A DNA stretch of 5,402 bases from the NCBI GenBank assembly GCA_017860375.1, contig JAGDMB010000201.1, positions 1 through 5,402 on the forward strand, given 5' to 3'. The notes beneath the pieces were generated by a model. The model ran no database searches. It had not been told where the DNA came from and was given only the letters and a program-made list of their open reading frames with translations. Shown in pieces: positions 1-5,402 of this stretch (the stretch's first letter is position 1; every line of letters begins with the position of its first letter). The stretch is from Bacteroidota bacterium (GTDB lineage: Bacteria > Bacteroidota > Bacteroidia > Bacteroidales > UBA10428). A program made the position numbers and the translations under genes.

Positions 1-46
1 GGACGAAGGTACCAATGAAACGGTCTGTGCAGGAATGATAATTTAG
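1..46 (+). CDS. Possible C-terminal tail of an unidentified + strand gene (partial)
   Basis: The frame starting at base 2 is open from the window edge and encodes DEGTNETVCAGMII before a TAG at 44-46. Fourteen codons are too few to identify a family or to show that this is a real gene. The placement is plausible: it would converge on the peptidase gene whose stop lies at 122-124, leaving a 75-bp gap with small hairpins. It could equally be a chance open frame. No function is proposed. Confidence 0.25.
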   Translation, partial: DEGTNETVCAGMII

Positions 47-68
47 ATTACGAAGAAGGCGTTCGGTA

Positions 69-107
69 TTCTCCTCCCTGGAGAGCCTGTCCCGGTATTA
101 ATCGGGA
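69..107. terminator. Two small adjacent hairpins in a 3' intergenic gap, possible weak terminator
   Basis: Two short inverted repeats sit just beyond the stop of the peptidase gene. TTCTCC at 69-74 pairs with GGAGAG at 80-85 around a 5-nt loop, with one G-T wobble. TCCCGGT at 90-96 pairs with ATCGGGA at 101-107 around the loop ATTA, also with one wobble. Neither is followed by a clean T run on the minus strand. On the plus strand TTTT appears only around 119-123. They lie where the peptidase transcript and a possible incoming + strand transcript would end, so a termination role is an inference from position. The rest of 47-121 shows nothing recognisable. Confidence 0.25.
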
Positions 108-121
108 GGTTGGAGTGGATT

Positions 122-898
122 TTAAATAACTCTTCTTATCGAATTTAGCCTATGCGTATACTGATCTAACTGGTTGTTAAAAATTCCTTTTTCATCGAGC
201 GTGTCAATCCTTACCATGCCCGAACAATGGATGATCTTACCGGGCGGGATGGCAAGCCCTACATGCACTACCTGGTCTTTGTCGCCGGTAAAAAATACCA
301 GGTCACCCCGTGCTGCTTCTTTTACCGTGTCTATGATTCTGCCCACCGAAGCCTGCTGTGAGGCATCGCGCGGCAAACGCACTCCGTTGATTTTATATAC
401 CACCTGGGTAAAACCAGAGCAGTCGTACCCGAAAGGTGAACGACCGCCCCAGAGATAGGGGGAGTTCAGAAACCGCCTGGCTGTTTCAATAGGGCCGGAT
501 GATTGTTTTTGCGTGGCTGTATTGCTCTGCCCGATCAGCCGGTATGGCATGGAATCAATCATAAAAATGCCATCCTCTCCGGCATATCCCAGGGTGCTGC
601 CTGCAGGTATGGTATAGGCCTCCTTTTCAGGGGTCAACAGGGTTTCTGTTATCTGACCGGCTACTGCATACCCTCCTTTTGAGAGCCTTTGATAATATTC
701 TGCAGAAACGGTACGGAACATTCTTTTATCGATCCATCCTGAATATCCGTCAAGTTCGGTGATGATCCTCAGCCATTCTGTCGTTATTTCATCTGTTTCA
801 TAGACTTCCCCAAAAAGCAGCTGGCTTACCATTTCGCTCTTTTCCGATGGTTCCCTGCGAATCGGTATGATCCGTAACAAACATATGCCTTTTTCCAT
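122..898 (-). CDS. SH3b-NlpC/P60 (C40 family) cysteine peptidase, probably cytosolic murein peptide endopeptidase
   Basis: This is a 258-aa protein with a bacterial SH3-like region at about residues 1-60 (start MEKGICLLRIIPIRREPSEK), a linker or second SH3-like segment at about 65-130, and an NlpC/P60 domain at about 135-258. The catalytic cysteine is C160 in GYDCSGF, the histidine is H212 in VVHVGLAI, and the third polar residue is probably H224 in KIIHCSG. The LPRDASQQ segment at 175-182 is also typical of the domain. Family members with this layout, such as dipeptidyl-peptidase VI and YkfC-type enzymes, cleave the gamma-D-Glu/diamino acid bond in freed muropeptides that carry a free N-terminal L-Ala. 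No hydrophobic signal peptide or lipobox is visible at the N-terminus, so a cytosolic recycling role is inferred. The ATG at 898 fits the family's usual N-terminus. It is transcribed divergently from the neighbouring PDE gene. Confidence 0.9.
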   Translation of the reverse strand: MEKGICLLRIIPIRREPSEKSEMVSQLLFGEVYETDEITTEWLRIITELDGYSGWIDKRMFRTVSAEYYQRLSKGGYAVAGQITETLLTPEKEAYTIPAGSTLGYAGEDGIFMIDSMPYRLIGQSNTATQKQSSGPIETARRFLNSPYLWGGRSPFGYDCSGFTQVVYKINGVRLPRDASQQASVGRIIDTVKEAARGDLVFFTGDKDQVVHVGLAIPPGKIIHCSGMVRIDTLDEKGIFNNQLDQYTHRLNSIRRVI

Positions 899-1031
899 AC
901 AAATGCAGTGATGAATTGAACCGGATGCCGGTTTTCTTGTTATACTGAATTCAGAATCATTAATTTTGTATACCTTGCTAAGATATTAAAGATTATGGTT
1001 CAACAACGGAATAGAATTTCGGATTTCAGCC
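899..1031. promoter_or_regulatory. Divergent intergenic region with a weak Bacteroidota-type -7 element and two small palindromes
   Basis: This 133-bp AT-rich gap separates two divergent genes, so it should carry both promoters. TACCTTGC at 971-978 weakly resembles the Bacteroidota -7 element (TAnnTTTG) and would give a + strand leader of roughly 45-50 nt before the ATG at 1032. No convincing -33 TTTG lies at the right spacing. No clear match was found for the minus-strand gene. A perfect 10-bp palindrome, CTGAATTCAG, sits at 945-954. An inverted repeat, AACCGG-ATG-CCGGTT, at 919-933 lies in what would be the leader of the peptidase mRNA. Both are short enough to be chance. No Shine-Dalgarno motif is seen before either ATG, which is common in this phylum. 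Confidence 0.3.
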
Positions 1032-3176
1032 ATGAAAACCTTTTTTAGTTTCATCCGGAAGAATATTAAGATCATCCTGACGATCACGATGTTCCTTTTT
1101 GCTTCCGTGTTGATGATGTATCTGCTTCCGTTGGAAGGAAAATTCCGGTATGAATTTCAAAAAGGAACATACTGGAAACACGATGATCTTCAGGCTCCTT
1201 TTAATTTTCCCGTTTATAAGACAAAAGAAGAACTGGTCCATGAACAGGACTCCGTTTTGCTTGGGTTCAAGCCCTATTTTAATTACGACGCGGAATTAAC
1301 CCGGAAAAGGCTGGAAGAGTTTAATAGTGATTTTGATGCCGGCTGGATAGAATATTCGTTGAAAAAATTCGGCATTGCCGGTGAGGACAATTACCGGAAG
1401 CAAAAGTATTACAGGGAAAATCGTGAAGCAGCCGAACTTTACAGGCAAATGATCGGGCAATGGCTGTTAGAGGTATATCGTGCCGGGATTATCGATCTTG
1501 AGCCACTTGAGAGAACCATGTCTGCCCCTGATCGTGAAATTTTACTGATCACCGGCAACCTGGCTGAAGAAAGGGAAATTAAAGACATGTTCAGCCCGAA
1601 ATCGGCTTTTGAGTATGTGAACAGCCGGCTCACCGGTTATAACAGTCAGCATAAGAGCCCTATTGTTATCCGGTATGCCGAATTCTTTAAGGATTTTAAC
1701 ATTAACTTTTATATTGCTGTAAATGTTACCCTTGACGAAGAGAAATCACAGCAGGCAAAAAGGCAATTACTGGGTTCCATTTCGCGCACCCGGGGAATGA
1801 TACAGGAAGGTCAGGGTATTATTTCAAAAGGGGAATTTATTACCCAGGAAAAGTTTCTGATACTCGAATCCCTGCGGATTGAATATGAAAAAAATCTGGG
1901 TGTTGTAGCGGGCCAGTTGGTTAACATCGGGAAACTGATCCTGGTGCTTACATCCCTGTTAATGATCTTTTTATTTCTGCTGAATTTCAGGAAAGAAGTT
2001 CTGTATAACTTCCGGCGCACCGCATTTATTCTTATCGCTGTATTACTGATGGTGCTTGCCGCCAGCATAACGCTGAAATATGACATTATCAGCCTTTATG
2101 TGATTCCTTTTGCCATCGTACCGATCATCCTGAGGACATTTTTTGATACCCGGATCGCTTTGTTCGTGCATATCGTCACGATTATCCTGGTAGGCTTCTT
2201 TGCACCCAACAGTTACCTGTTCGTTTTTCTCAATATTTTTGCCGGGATGGTTGCCATATTTAGCCTTACCAATCTTTACCGGAGGTCAAAACTGGTGGTT
2301 ACCGCCCTGCTTGTATTCATCACCTATTCAGTGATATACTTCGGAACGGCCATTGTGCAGGAAGGCAATCTGGTCAATACCGACTGGAAATATATTGCAT
2401 GGTTTGGATATAACGGAATCCTGGTTCTCCTGTCCTTTCCACTGATCTATATTTTTGAGAAAGCTTTCGGTTTTCTATCGGACACCACCCTGATGGAACT
2501 TACGGATACCAATCAGCCTTTGCTTCGGAAGCTGGCTGAAATTGCACCCGGTACTTTTCAGCATTCCCTGCAGGTTGCCAACCTGGCTGAAGATGCCGTT
2601 CATAAAATCGGCGGCAATCCATTGCTGGTGCGTGCCGGTGCGATGTACCACGATATCGGAAAAATGGAGGAACCTTTTTATTTTATTGAAAACCAGACGA
2701 ACGGAGATAATCCGCACGACAACCTTGAATTCGAACAGAGTGCAAAGATCATCATCGGACATGTTGCCAAAGGAGTTGAAATTGCCCGGAAATATGCCCT
2801 TCCGGAACCTCTTGTCGATTTTATCCGGACGCATCATGGAACCAGCACGGTACAATATTTTTATAAATCGTTTCTGAAGAAATATCCGGAAGGGGTAGCG
2901 GATGTCACTAAATTCTCGTATCCCGGACCCAAACCTTTTACGCGTGAACTGGCCATTGTGATGATGGCGGATTCAGTGGAAGCAGCATCAAGGAGCCTGA
3001 AACAAATCAATGATCAGACCCTGGATAAGCTTGTGGAAAGCATCATCCATGCCCAGATGATGGAAGAACAGTTCAACGATGCCAGCATAACTTTTCGTGA
3101 TATAACCACCATCAAGGAAGTTTTCAGGAAACGCCTGCGAACCATTTACCACGCGCGTATTGCTTATCCCGTGTAA
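1032..3176 (+). CDS. pgpH: 7TM-HD family (HDIG) membrane phosphodiesterase, predicted c-di-AMP hydrolase
   Basis: This 714-aa membrane protein matches PgpH of Listeria in length and layout. It has one N-terminal transmembrane helix (about 13-33), a large extracytoplasmic 7TM-HD_ext region (about 35-298), seven helices (about 301-319, 330-347, 351-369, 374-391, 394-412, 421-441 and 456-477) and a cytoplasmic HD domain (about 500-665). Visible metal-binding residues are H511 in FQHSLQ, H540-D541 in the YHDIGK motif, H577 in GHVAKG, H601/H602 in RTHHGTS and D647 in MMADSVEAASRS. Characterised members cleave cyclic di-AMP to 5'-pApA. The extracytoplasmic part is thought to sense an external cue, unknown here. 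All catalytic motifs are present, so an active enzyme is expected. The ATG at 1032 gives a short basic stretch before the first helix, as usual. Its stop overlaps the A-rich end of the terminator cluster that follows. The symbol is by homology of architecture only. Confidence 0.92.
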   Translation: MKTFFSFIRKNIKIILTITMFLFASVLMMYLLPLEGKFRYEFQKGTYWKHDDLQAPFNFPVYKTKEELVHEQDSVLLGFKPYFNYDAELTRKRLEEFNSDFDAGWIEYSLKKFGIAGEDNYRKQKYYRENREAAELYRQMIGQWLLEVYRAGIIDLEPLERTMSAPDREILLITGNLAEEREIKDMFSPKSAFEYVNSRLTGYNSQHKSPIVIRYAEFFKDFNINFYIAVNVTLDEEKSQQAKRQLLGSISRTRGMIQEGQGIISKGEFITQEKFLILESLRIEYEKNLGVVAGQLVNIGKLILVLTSLLMIFLFLLNFRKEVLYNFRRTAFILIAVLLMVLAASITLKYDIISLYVIPFAIVPIILRTFFDTRIALFVHIVTIILVGFFAPNSYLFVFLNIFAGMVAIFSLTNLYRRSKLVVTALLVFITYSVIYFGTAIVQEGNLVNTDWKYIAWFGYNGILVLLSFPLIYIFEKAFGFLSDTTLMELTDTNQPLLRKLAEIAPGTFQHSLQVANLAEDAVHKIGGNPLLVRAGAMYHDIGKMEEPFYFIENQTNGDNPHDNLEFEQSAKIIIGHVAKGVEIARKYALPEPLVDFIRTHHGTSTVQYFYKSFLKKYPEGVADVTKFSYPGPKPFTRELAIVMMADSVEAASRSLKQINDQTLDKLVESIIHAQMMEEQFNDASITFRDITTIKEVFRKRLRTIYHARIAYPV

Positions 3177-3226
3177 AAAATAGGACACCCTGACAGGGTC
3201 CCCCCCTGTCAGGGTGTATTATTTTG
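3173..3226. terminator. Strong bidirectional intrinsic terminator (14-bp perfect stem)
   Basis: Repeat units 1 and 2 pair as a perfect 14-bp stem (3185-3198 with 3204-3217) around the 5-nt loop TCCCC. On the plus strand the stem ends in ATTATTTT, 8 bases after the PDE stop codon. On the minus strand it is followed, after CC, by TATTTTTTA, whose complement includes the PDE stop at 3174-3176. The structure can therefore end both the rightward PDE transcript and the leftward ftsK-lolA transcript. Units 3 and 4 lie upstream of it on the minus strand, just after the LolA stop, and could pair with unit 1 instead. The termination role is inferred from structure and position. Confidence 0.7.
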
Positions 3227-3294
3227 GAGTTTGGGGGTACCCTGTCAGGGTGTCTTATTTTAGGGTTCGGGGGGGGACCCTGTCAGGGTGTCCT
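3182..3294. repeat. Cluster of four palindromic ACCCTGTCAGGGT units with G/C tracts between convergent genes
   Basis: The core ACCCTG-T-CAGGGT, or its strand partner, occurs in whole or part four times. Unit 1 (3182-3199) is inverted; units 2 (3204-3217), 3 (3239-3254) and 4 (3277-3294) are in one orientation. Units 2-4 form a tandem array with periods of 36 and 38 bp: after each CCCTGTCAGGGTGT comes a TTATTTT stretch, then GTT and a G tract. Unit 1 plus its seven C's (3182-3206) is a perfect 25-bp inverted repeat of seven G's plus unit 4 (3270-3294). The cluster fills nearly the whole gap between the PDE stop and the LolA stop. This resembles a REP-type dispersed intergenic repeat. Whether it is dispersed cannot be judged from one locus. 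Confidence 0.85.
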
Positions 3295-3304
3295 TAGGAA
3301 ACTT

Positions 3305-3958
3305 TCAGAGTCCCCGCATATCTACCACCGTTATTTTTTTGTGTTTTGCCGGTTCAAAGGTGAAAACCGCATCGGGAAAGACTTTATTTGTTATCGTGTT
3401 TTTAAGGAAAACAGAGTAGTCGACCCCGTCTTTTCCAACAGCCGAAAGAATGGCAAGCTGTCCGGTAGGTTTGGCAATGAATACTTTAAAACGGGAATAA
3501 GGCTGTTCGAGATCCCGGGGAAAAAGATCGATTTCATCCATCACCGTGCTGTCTATGGTTGTTTCGCCCCGGTACAGATACTTGAAGTCGCGGTCATAAA
3601 AAGTAAAAATCCTGGACGGATTGCTCAGGAAGTCTTCATCCTGGCTGTCGGGCTCGGTAATGGTAACTTCATTGTCGTCTTCAGCATAAGTCCACATGGT
3701 GGTGCCATCATAGTAAACGGTTGTGCCGCCTGAGACAACTTTGTATTTATCACCTTTCAGGACGATGGTCCCGCTGCTCGTGTTCTTTTTGTTCTCCTTA
3801 TGGTCAACAACGACGAGGGAAAAGTCCGACTGGATGGATTGATATTGCTTTAGCTTTTCCGCCATCCGGTCGAGAATCACTTTGGCCTCCGGATCCTGCT
3901 GGGCTGCCAGCGGGAAGCATAAGGAGATGGACATCATATATACGAATAAGGTTCGCAT
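3305..3958 (-). CDS. lolA: LolA-like outer membrane lipoprotein carrier protein
   Basis: This is a 217-aa predicted periplasmic protein. It starts with a Sec signal peptide: MR, a hydrophobic core at about 4-17, and a probable signal peptidase I site after LAA (residues 17-19), with QQDPEAK beginning the mature form. The mature N-terminus AKVILDRMAEKLKQYQSIQSDFSL is given here in two parts by its key features: an amphipathic helix with ILDRMAEKL, then QSDFSL entering the first strand of the half-barrel. Further typical segments are GTIVLKGDKYKV (63-74), YYDGTTMWTY (82-91) and the helix around FLSNPSRIF (110-118). LolA takes lipoproteins from the inner-membrane Lol exporter and ferries them across the periplasm. 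Bacteroidota generally lack a recognisable LolB, so the outer-membrane receptor step is unclear. The gene starts 9 bp after the ftsK stop on the same strand, so it is almost surely in one operon with it. Sequence conservation in this family is low; the assignment leans on fold-typical motifs plus context. Confidence 0.85.
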   Translation of the reverse strand: MRTLFVYMMSISLCFPLAAQQDPEAKVILDRMAEKLKQYQSIQSDFSLVVVDHKENKKNTSSGTIVLKGDKYKVVSGGTTVYYDGTTMWTYAEDDNEVTITEPDSQDEDFLSNPSRIFTFYDRDFKYLYRGETTIDSTVMDEIDLFPRDLEQPYSRFKVFIAKPTGQLAILSAVGKDGVDYSVFLKNTITNKVFPDAVFTFEPAKHKKITVVDMRGL

Positions 3959-3967
3959 GGTTCTTGA

Positions 3968-5402
3968 TTACTTTAGAATCGTATTCAAATGTTGTTCCAA
4001 AGTGTACTCATCTGAGAAAAAAACCTGACGGGGTTTACTGCCATCCTGGGCACCGACAATTCCCGCCGCTTCAAGCTGGTCCATGATACGGCCTGCGCGG
4101 TTGTATCCAATGGAGAATTTCCGCTGGATTAGGGAGGTGGAACCTTGTTGATGAAGCACCACGAGCCGTGCCGCCTCATAAAACAGGCTGTCCTTTTTGG
4201 ACAGATCGACCTCGGCCGTTTCAGATGTATTTTCATCCACGTATTCAGGCAGGTACAATGCCGTAGGGAAGCCCTGCTGGAAACAAATATAATCGGTTAT
4301 GTTTTCGATCTCCGGAATATCGATAAATGCGCATTGCAGCCTTGTCATATCACTGCCGGGTGCGAACAGCATATCACCGCGGCCGATAAGCTGGTTTGCG
4401 CCCGAAGCATCCAGGATGGTGCGTGAGTCAATCATGGATGTGACCCTGAATGCCACACGGGCAGGAAAATTAGCCTTGATGACCCCGGTTATTATATTGG
4501 TGGTGGGTCGTTGCGTGGCAATTACGAGGTGGATACCGATAGCGCGTGCCAGCTGTGCCAGCCGGGCGAGGGGTGTTTCCACCTCTTTACCGGCCGTCAT
4601 GATCAGGTCGGCAAATTCATCCACGATAACCACTATGTAAGGCAGGTAACGGTGTCCTTTTTCGGGGTTGAGGTTCCGTTTGATGAACTTGTGATTGTAT
4701 TCCTTGATGTTCCTTACACCGGCTTTTTTGAGAAGGTCATACCGCTGATCCATTTCGATGGTAAGGGAGTTTAATGTGTAAATGACCTTGTGGGTATCGG
4801 TAATGATGGCTTCTTCGGAATCGGGTATTTTTGCCAGGTAATGTTTTTCAAGCTTTGAATAGAGCGTGAGTTCGACTTTCTTGGGGTCGATAAGGACAAA
4901 TTTAAGCTGGGATGGATGCTTTTTGTACAACAGGGAAGTAATGATGCAGTTGAGGCCTACGGATTTTCCCTGTCCTGTGGCCCCGGCTACCAGAAGGTGG
5001 GGCATCTTTGCCAGATCGAAAACATAGGTTTCATTGGAAATAGTCTTGCCCATCGCAATGGCAAGGTCATAATTGCATTCCTGGAATTTTCTTGAGCTAA
5101 GCACCGACCGCATCGAAACCGTCTCGGGATTCTGGTTGGGGACCTCGATTCCGATAGTCCCTTTTCCTGGCATCGGGGCGATGATCCTGATCCCTAAAGC
5201 TGCCAGGCTCAAGGCAATGTCATCTTCCAGGCTTTTTATTTTGGAAATCCGGACGCCGGGCGCGGGCACAATCTCGTACAGGGTAACGGTAGGGCCAATG
5301 GTGGCTTTTATTTTGTCAATCTGGATCTTATAATTCGACAAGGTTTCGACGATCTTGTTTTTATTGCTTACCAGCTCTTCATTGGTGACATTGGGATTGT
5401 CG
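3968..5402 (-). CDS. ftsK: FtsK/SpoIIIE family DNA translocase, C-terminal motor and gamma domain (5' end outside window)
   Basis: The reading frame stays open to the right edge, giving 477 visible codons. A TTG at 5339-5341 is an internal leucine, not the start: upstream in-frame codons read DNPNVTNEELVSNKNK, continuing the motor's alpha region. The visible part holds the alpha/beta motor with Walker A GATGQGKS (bases 4961-4984), a Walker B strand VVIVDEFAD with its Asp-Glu pair, the ATQRPTTNIITG segment, and RGDML. A C-terminal winged-helix gamma domain (LFYEAARLVVLHQQ, then SIGYNRAGRIMDQLE and AAGIVGAQ) normally reads polarity sequences on DNA. FtsK is a septal hexameric ATPase that pumps chromosome ends apart and activates XerCD recombination at dif. 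The membrane-spanning N-terminal part should lie beyond the window. All motor motifs are intact. lolA follows at 9 bp in the same direction. Confidence 0.96.
   Translation of the reverse strand, partial: DNPNVTNEELVSNKNKIVETLSNYKIQIDKIKATIGPTVTLYEIVPAPGVRISKIKSLEDDIALSLAALGIRIIAPMPGKGTIGIEVPNQNPETVSMRSVLSSRKFQECNYDLAIAMGKTISNETYVFDLAKMPHLLVAGATGQGKSVGLNCIITSLLYKKHPSQLKFVLIDPKKVELTLYSKLEKHYLAKIPDSEEAIITDTHKVIYTLNSLTIEMDQRYDLLKKAGVRNIKEYNHKFIKRNLNPEKGHRYLPYIVVIVDEFADLIMTAGKEVETPLARLAQLARAIGIHLVIATQRPTTNIITGVIKANFPARVAFRVTSMIDSRTILDASGANQLIGRGDMLFAPGSDMTRLQCAFIDIPEIENITDYICFQQGFPTALYLPEYVDENTSETAEVDLSKKDSLFYEAARLVVLHQQGSTSLIQRKFSIGYNRAGRIMDQLEAAGIVGAQDGSKPRQVFFSDEYTLEQHLNTILK

Noticed and set aside
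1..121. tRNA or other structured RNA at the left edge
   Set aside because: No cloverleaf arms or T-loop motif were found; the only structures are two short hairpins with wobble pairs.
2475..2877. Open frames overlapping the HD domain of the PDE (minus 2475-2855, plus 2542-2877 in another frame)
   Set aside because: They overlap strongly conserved HD-domain codons in the main frame and look like translation shadows.
3182..3294. CRISPR array
   Set aside because: There are only three direct copies plus one inverted copy, the linkers resemble each other instead of being unique spacers, and no cas gene is present.
3182..3294. Terminal inverted repeats of a small transposon or MITE
   Set aside because: The 25-bp inverted pair encloses only about 63 bp made mostly of further repeat units, and no clear target-site duplication flanks it. 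A MITE-like origin is not excluded but is not supported.
3224..3733. Open + strand frame of 169 codons overlapping the lolA region
   Set aside because: It lies antisense to lolA and begins inside the repeat cluster. The minus-strand frame has a signal peptide and LolA-type motifs, so the plus frame is a shadow.
3721..5333. Several + strand open frames (3721-4086, 4145-4426, 4299-4640, 4511-4774, 5073-5333) opposite ftsK
   Set aside because: They are antisense to a clearly coding FtsK motor with intact motifs; their translations show no recognisable domain.
5339..5341. TTG as a start codon giving a 457-aa FtsK
   Set aside because: The frame is open upstream to the window edge and the extra residues continue the normal FtsK motor sequence, so this is an internal leucine codon.

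Overview
The window looks like an ordinary chromosomal stretch from a member of the Bacteroidota, probably Bacteroidales or a relative. This rests on family-level recognition, not on a database search. The FtsK motor, the C40 peptidase beginning MEKGICLLRI, the 7TM-HD phosphodiesterase and an ftsK-lolA pair 9 bp apart are all typical of that phylum. The starts also lack clear Shine-Dalgarno sequences. All four main genes are intact in frame, and no mobile element, CRISPR array, rRNA or tRNA was seen.

Layout from left to right. Positions 1-46 may hold the last 14 codons of an unidentified + strand gene. Positions 47-121 are a short gap with two small hairpins. Positions 122-898 (-) encode an SH3b plus NlpC/P60 cysteine peptidase with no signal peptide, probably used in cytosolic murein peptide recycling. 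Positions 899-1031 are a divergent intergenic region that must hold the start signals for both flanking genes. Positions 1032-3176 (+) encode a full-length 7TM-HD protein of the PgpH type, predicted to hydrolyse c-di-AMP. Positions 3177-3304 are a convergent gap filled by four copies of a palindromic unit with G/C tracts. Positions 3305-3958 (-) encode a LolA-like periplasmic lipoprotein carrier. Positions 3968-5402 (-) encode the C-terminal motor and gamma domain of an FtsK DNA translocase, whose N-terminus lies beyond the right edge.

The genes share a cell-envelope theme: peptidoglycan fragment recycling, c-di-AMP turnover (which in other bacteria tracks envelope stress and osmotic state), lipoprotein export and chromosome clearance at the septum. 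FtsK and LolA are very likely co-transcribed leftward. The PDE is transcribed towards them, and the two units meet at the repeat cluster.

The only part that is not routine is that cluster (about 3182-3294). It forms a strong hairpin with T tracts on both sides, suited to terminating both convergent transcripts. It also contains a 36-38 bp tandem repeat and a 25-bp perfect inverted repeat, which suggests a dispersed palindromic (REP-like) intergenic element. I see no evidence for a new multi-gene system.
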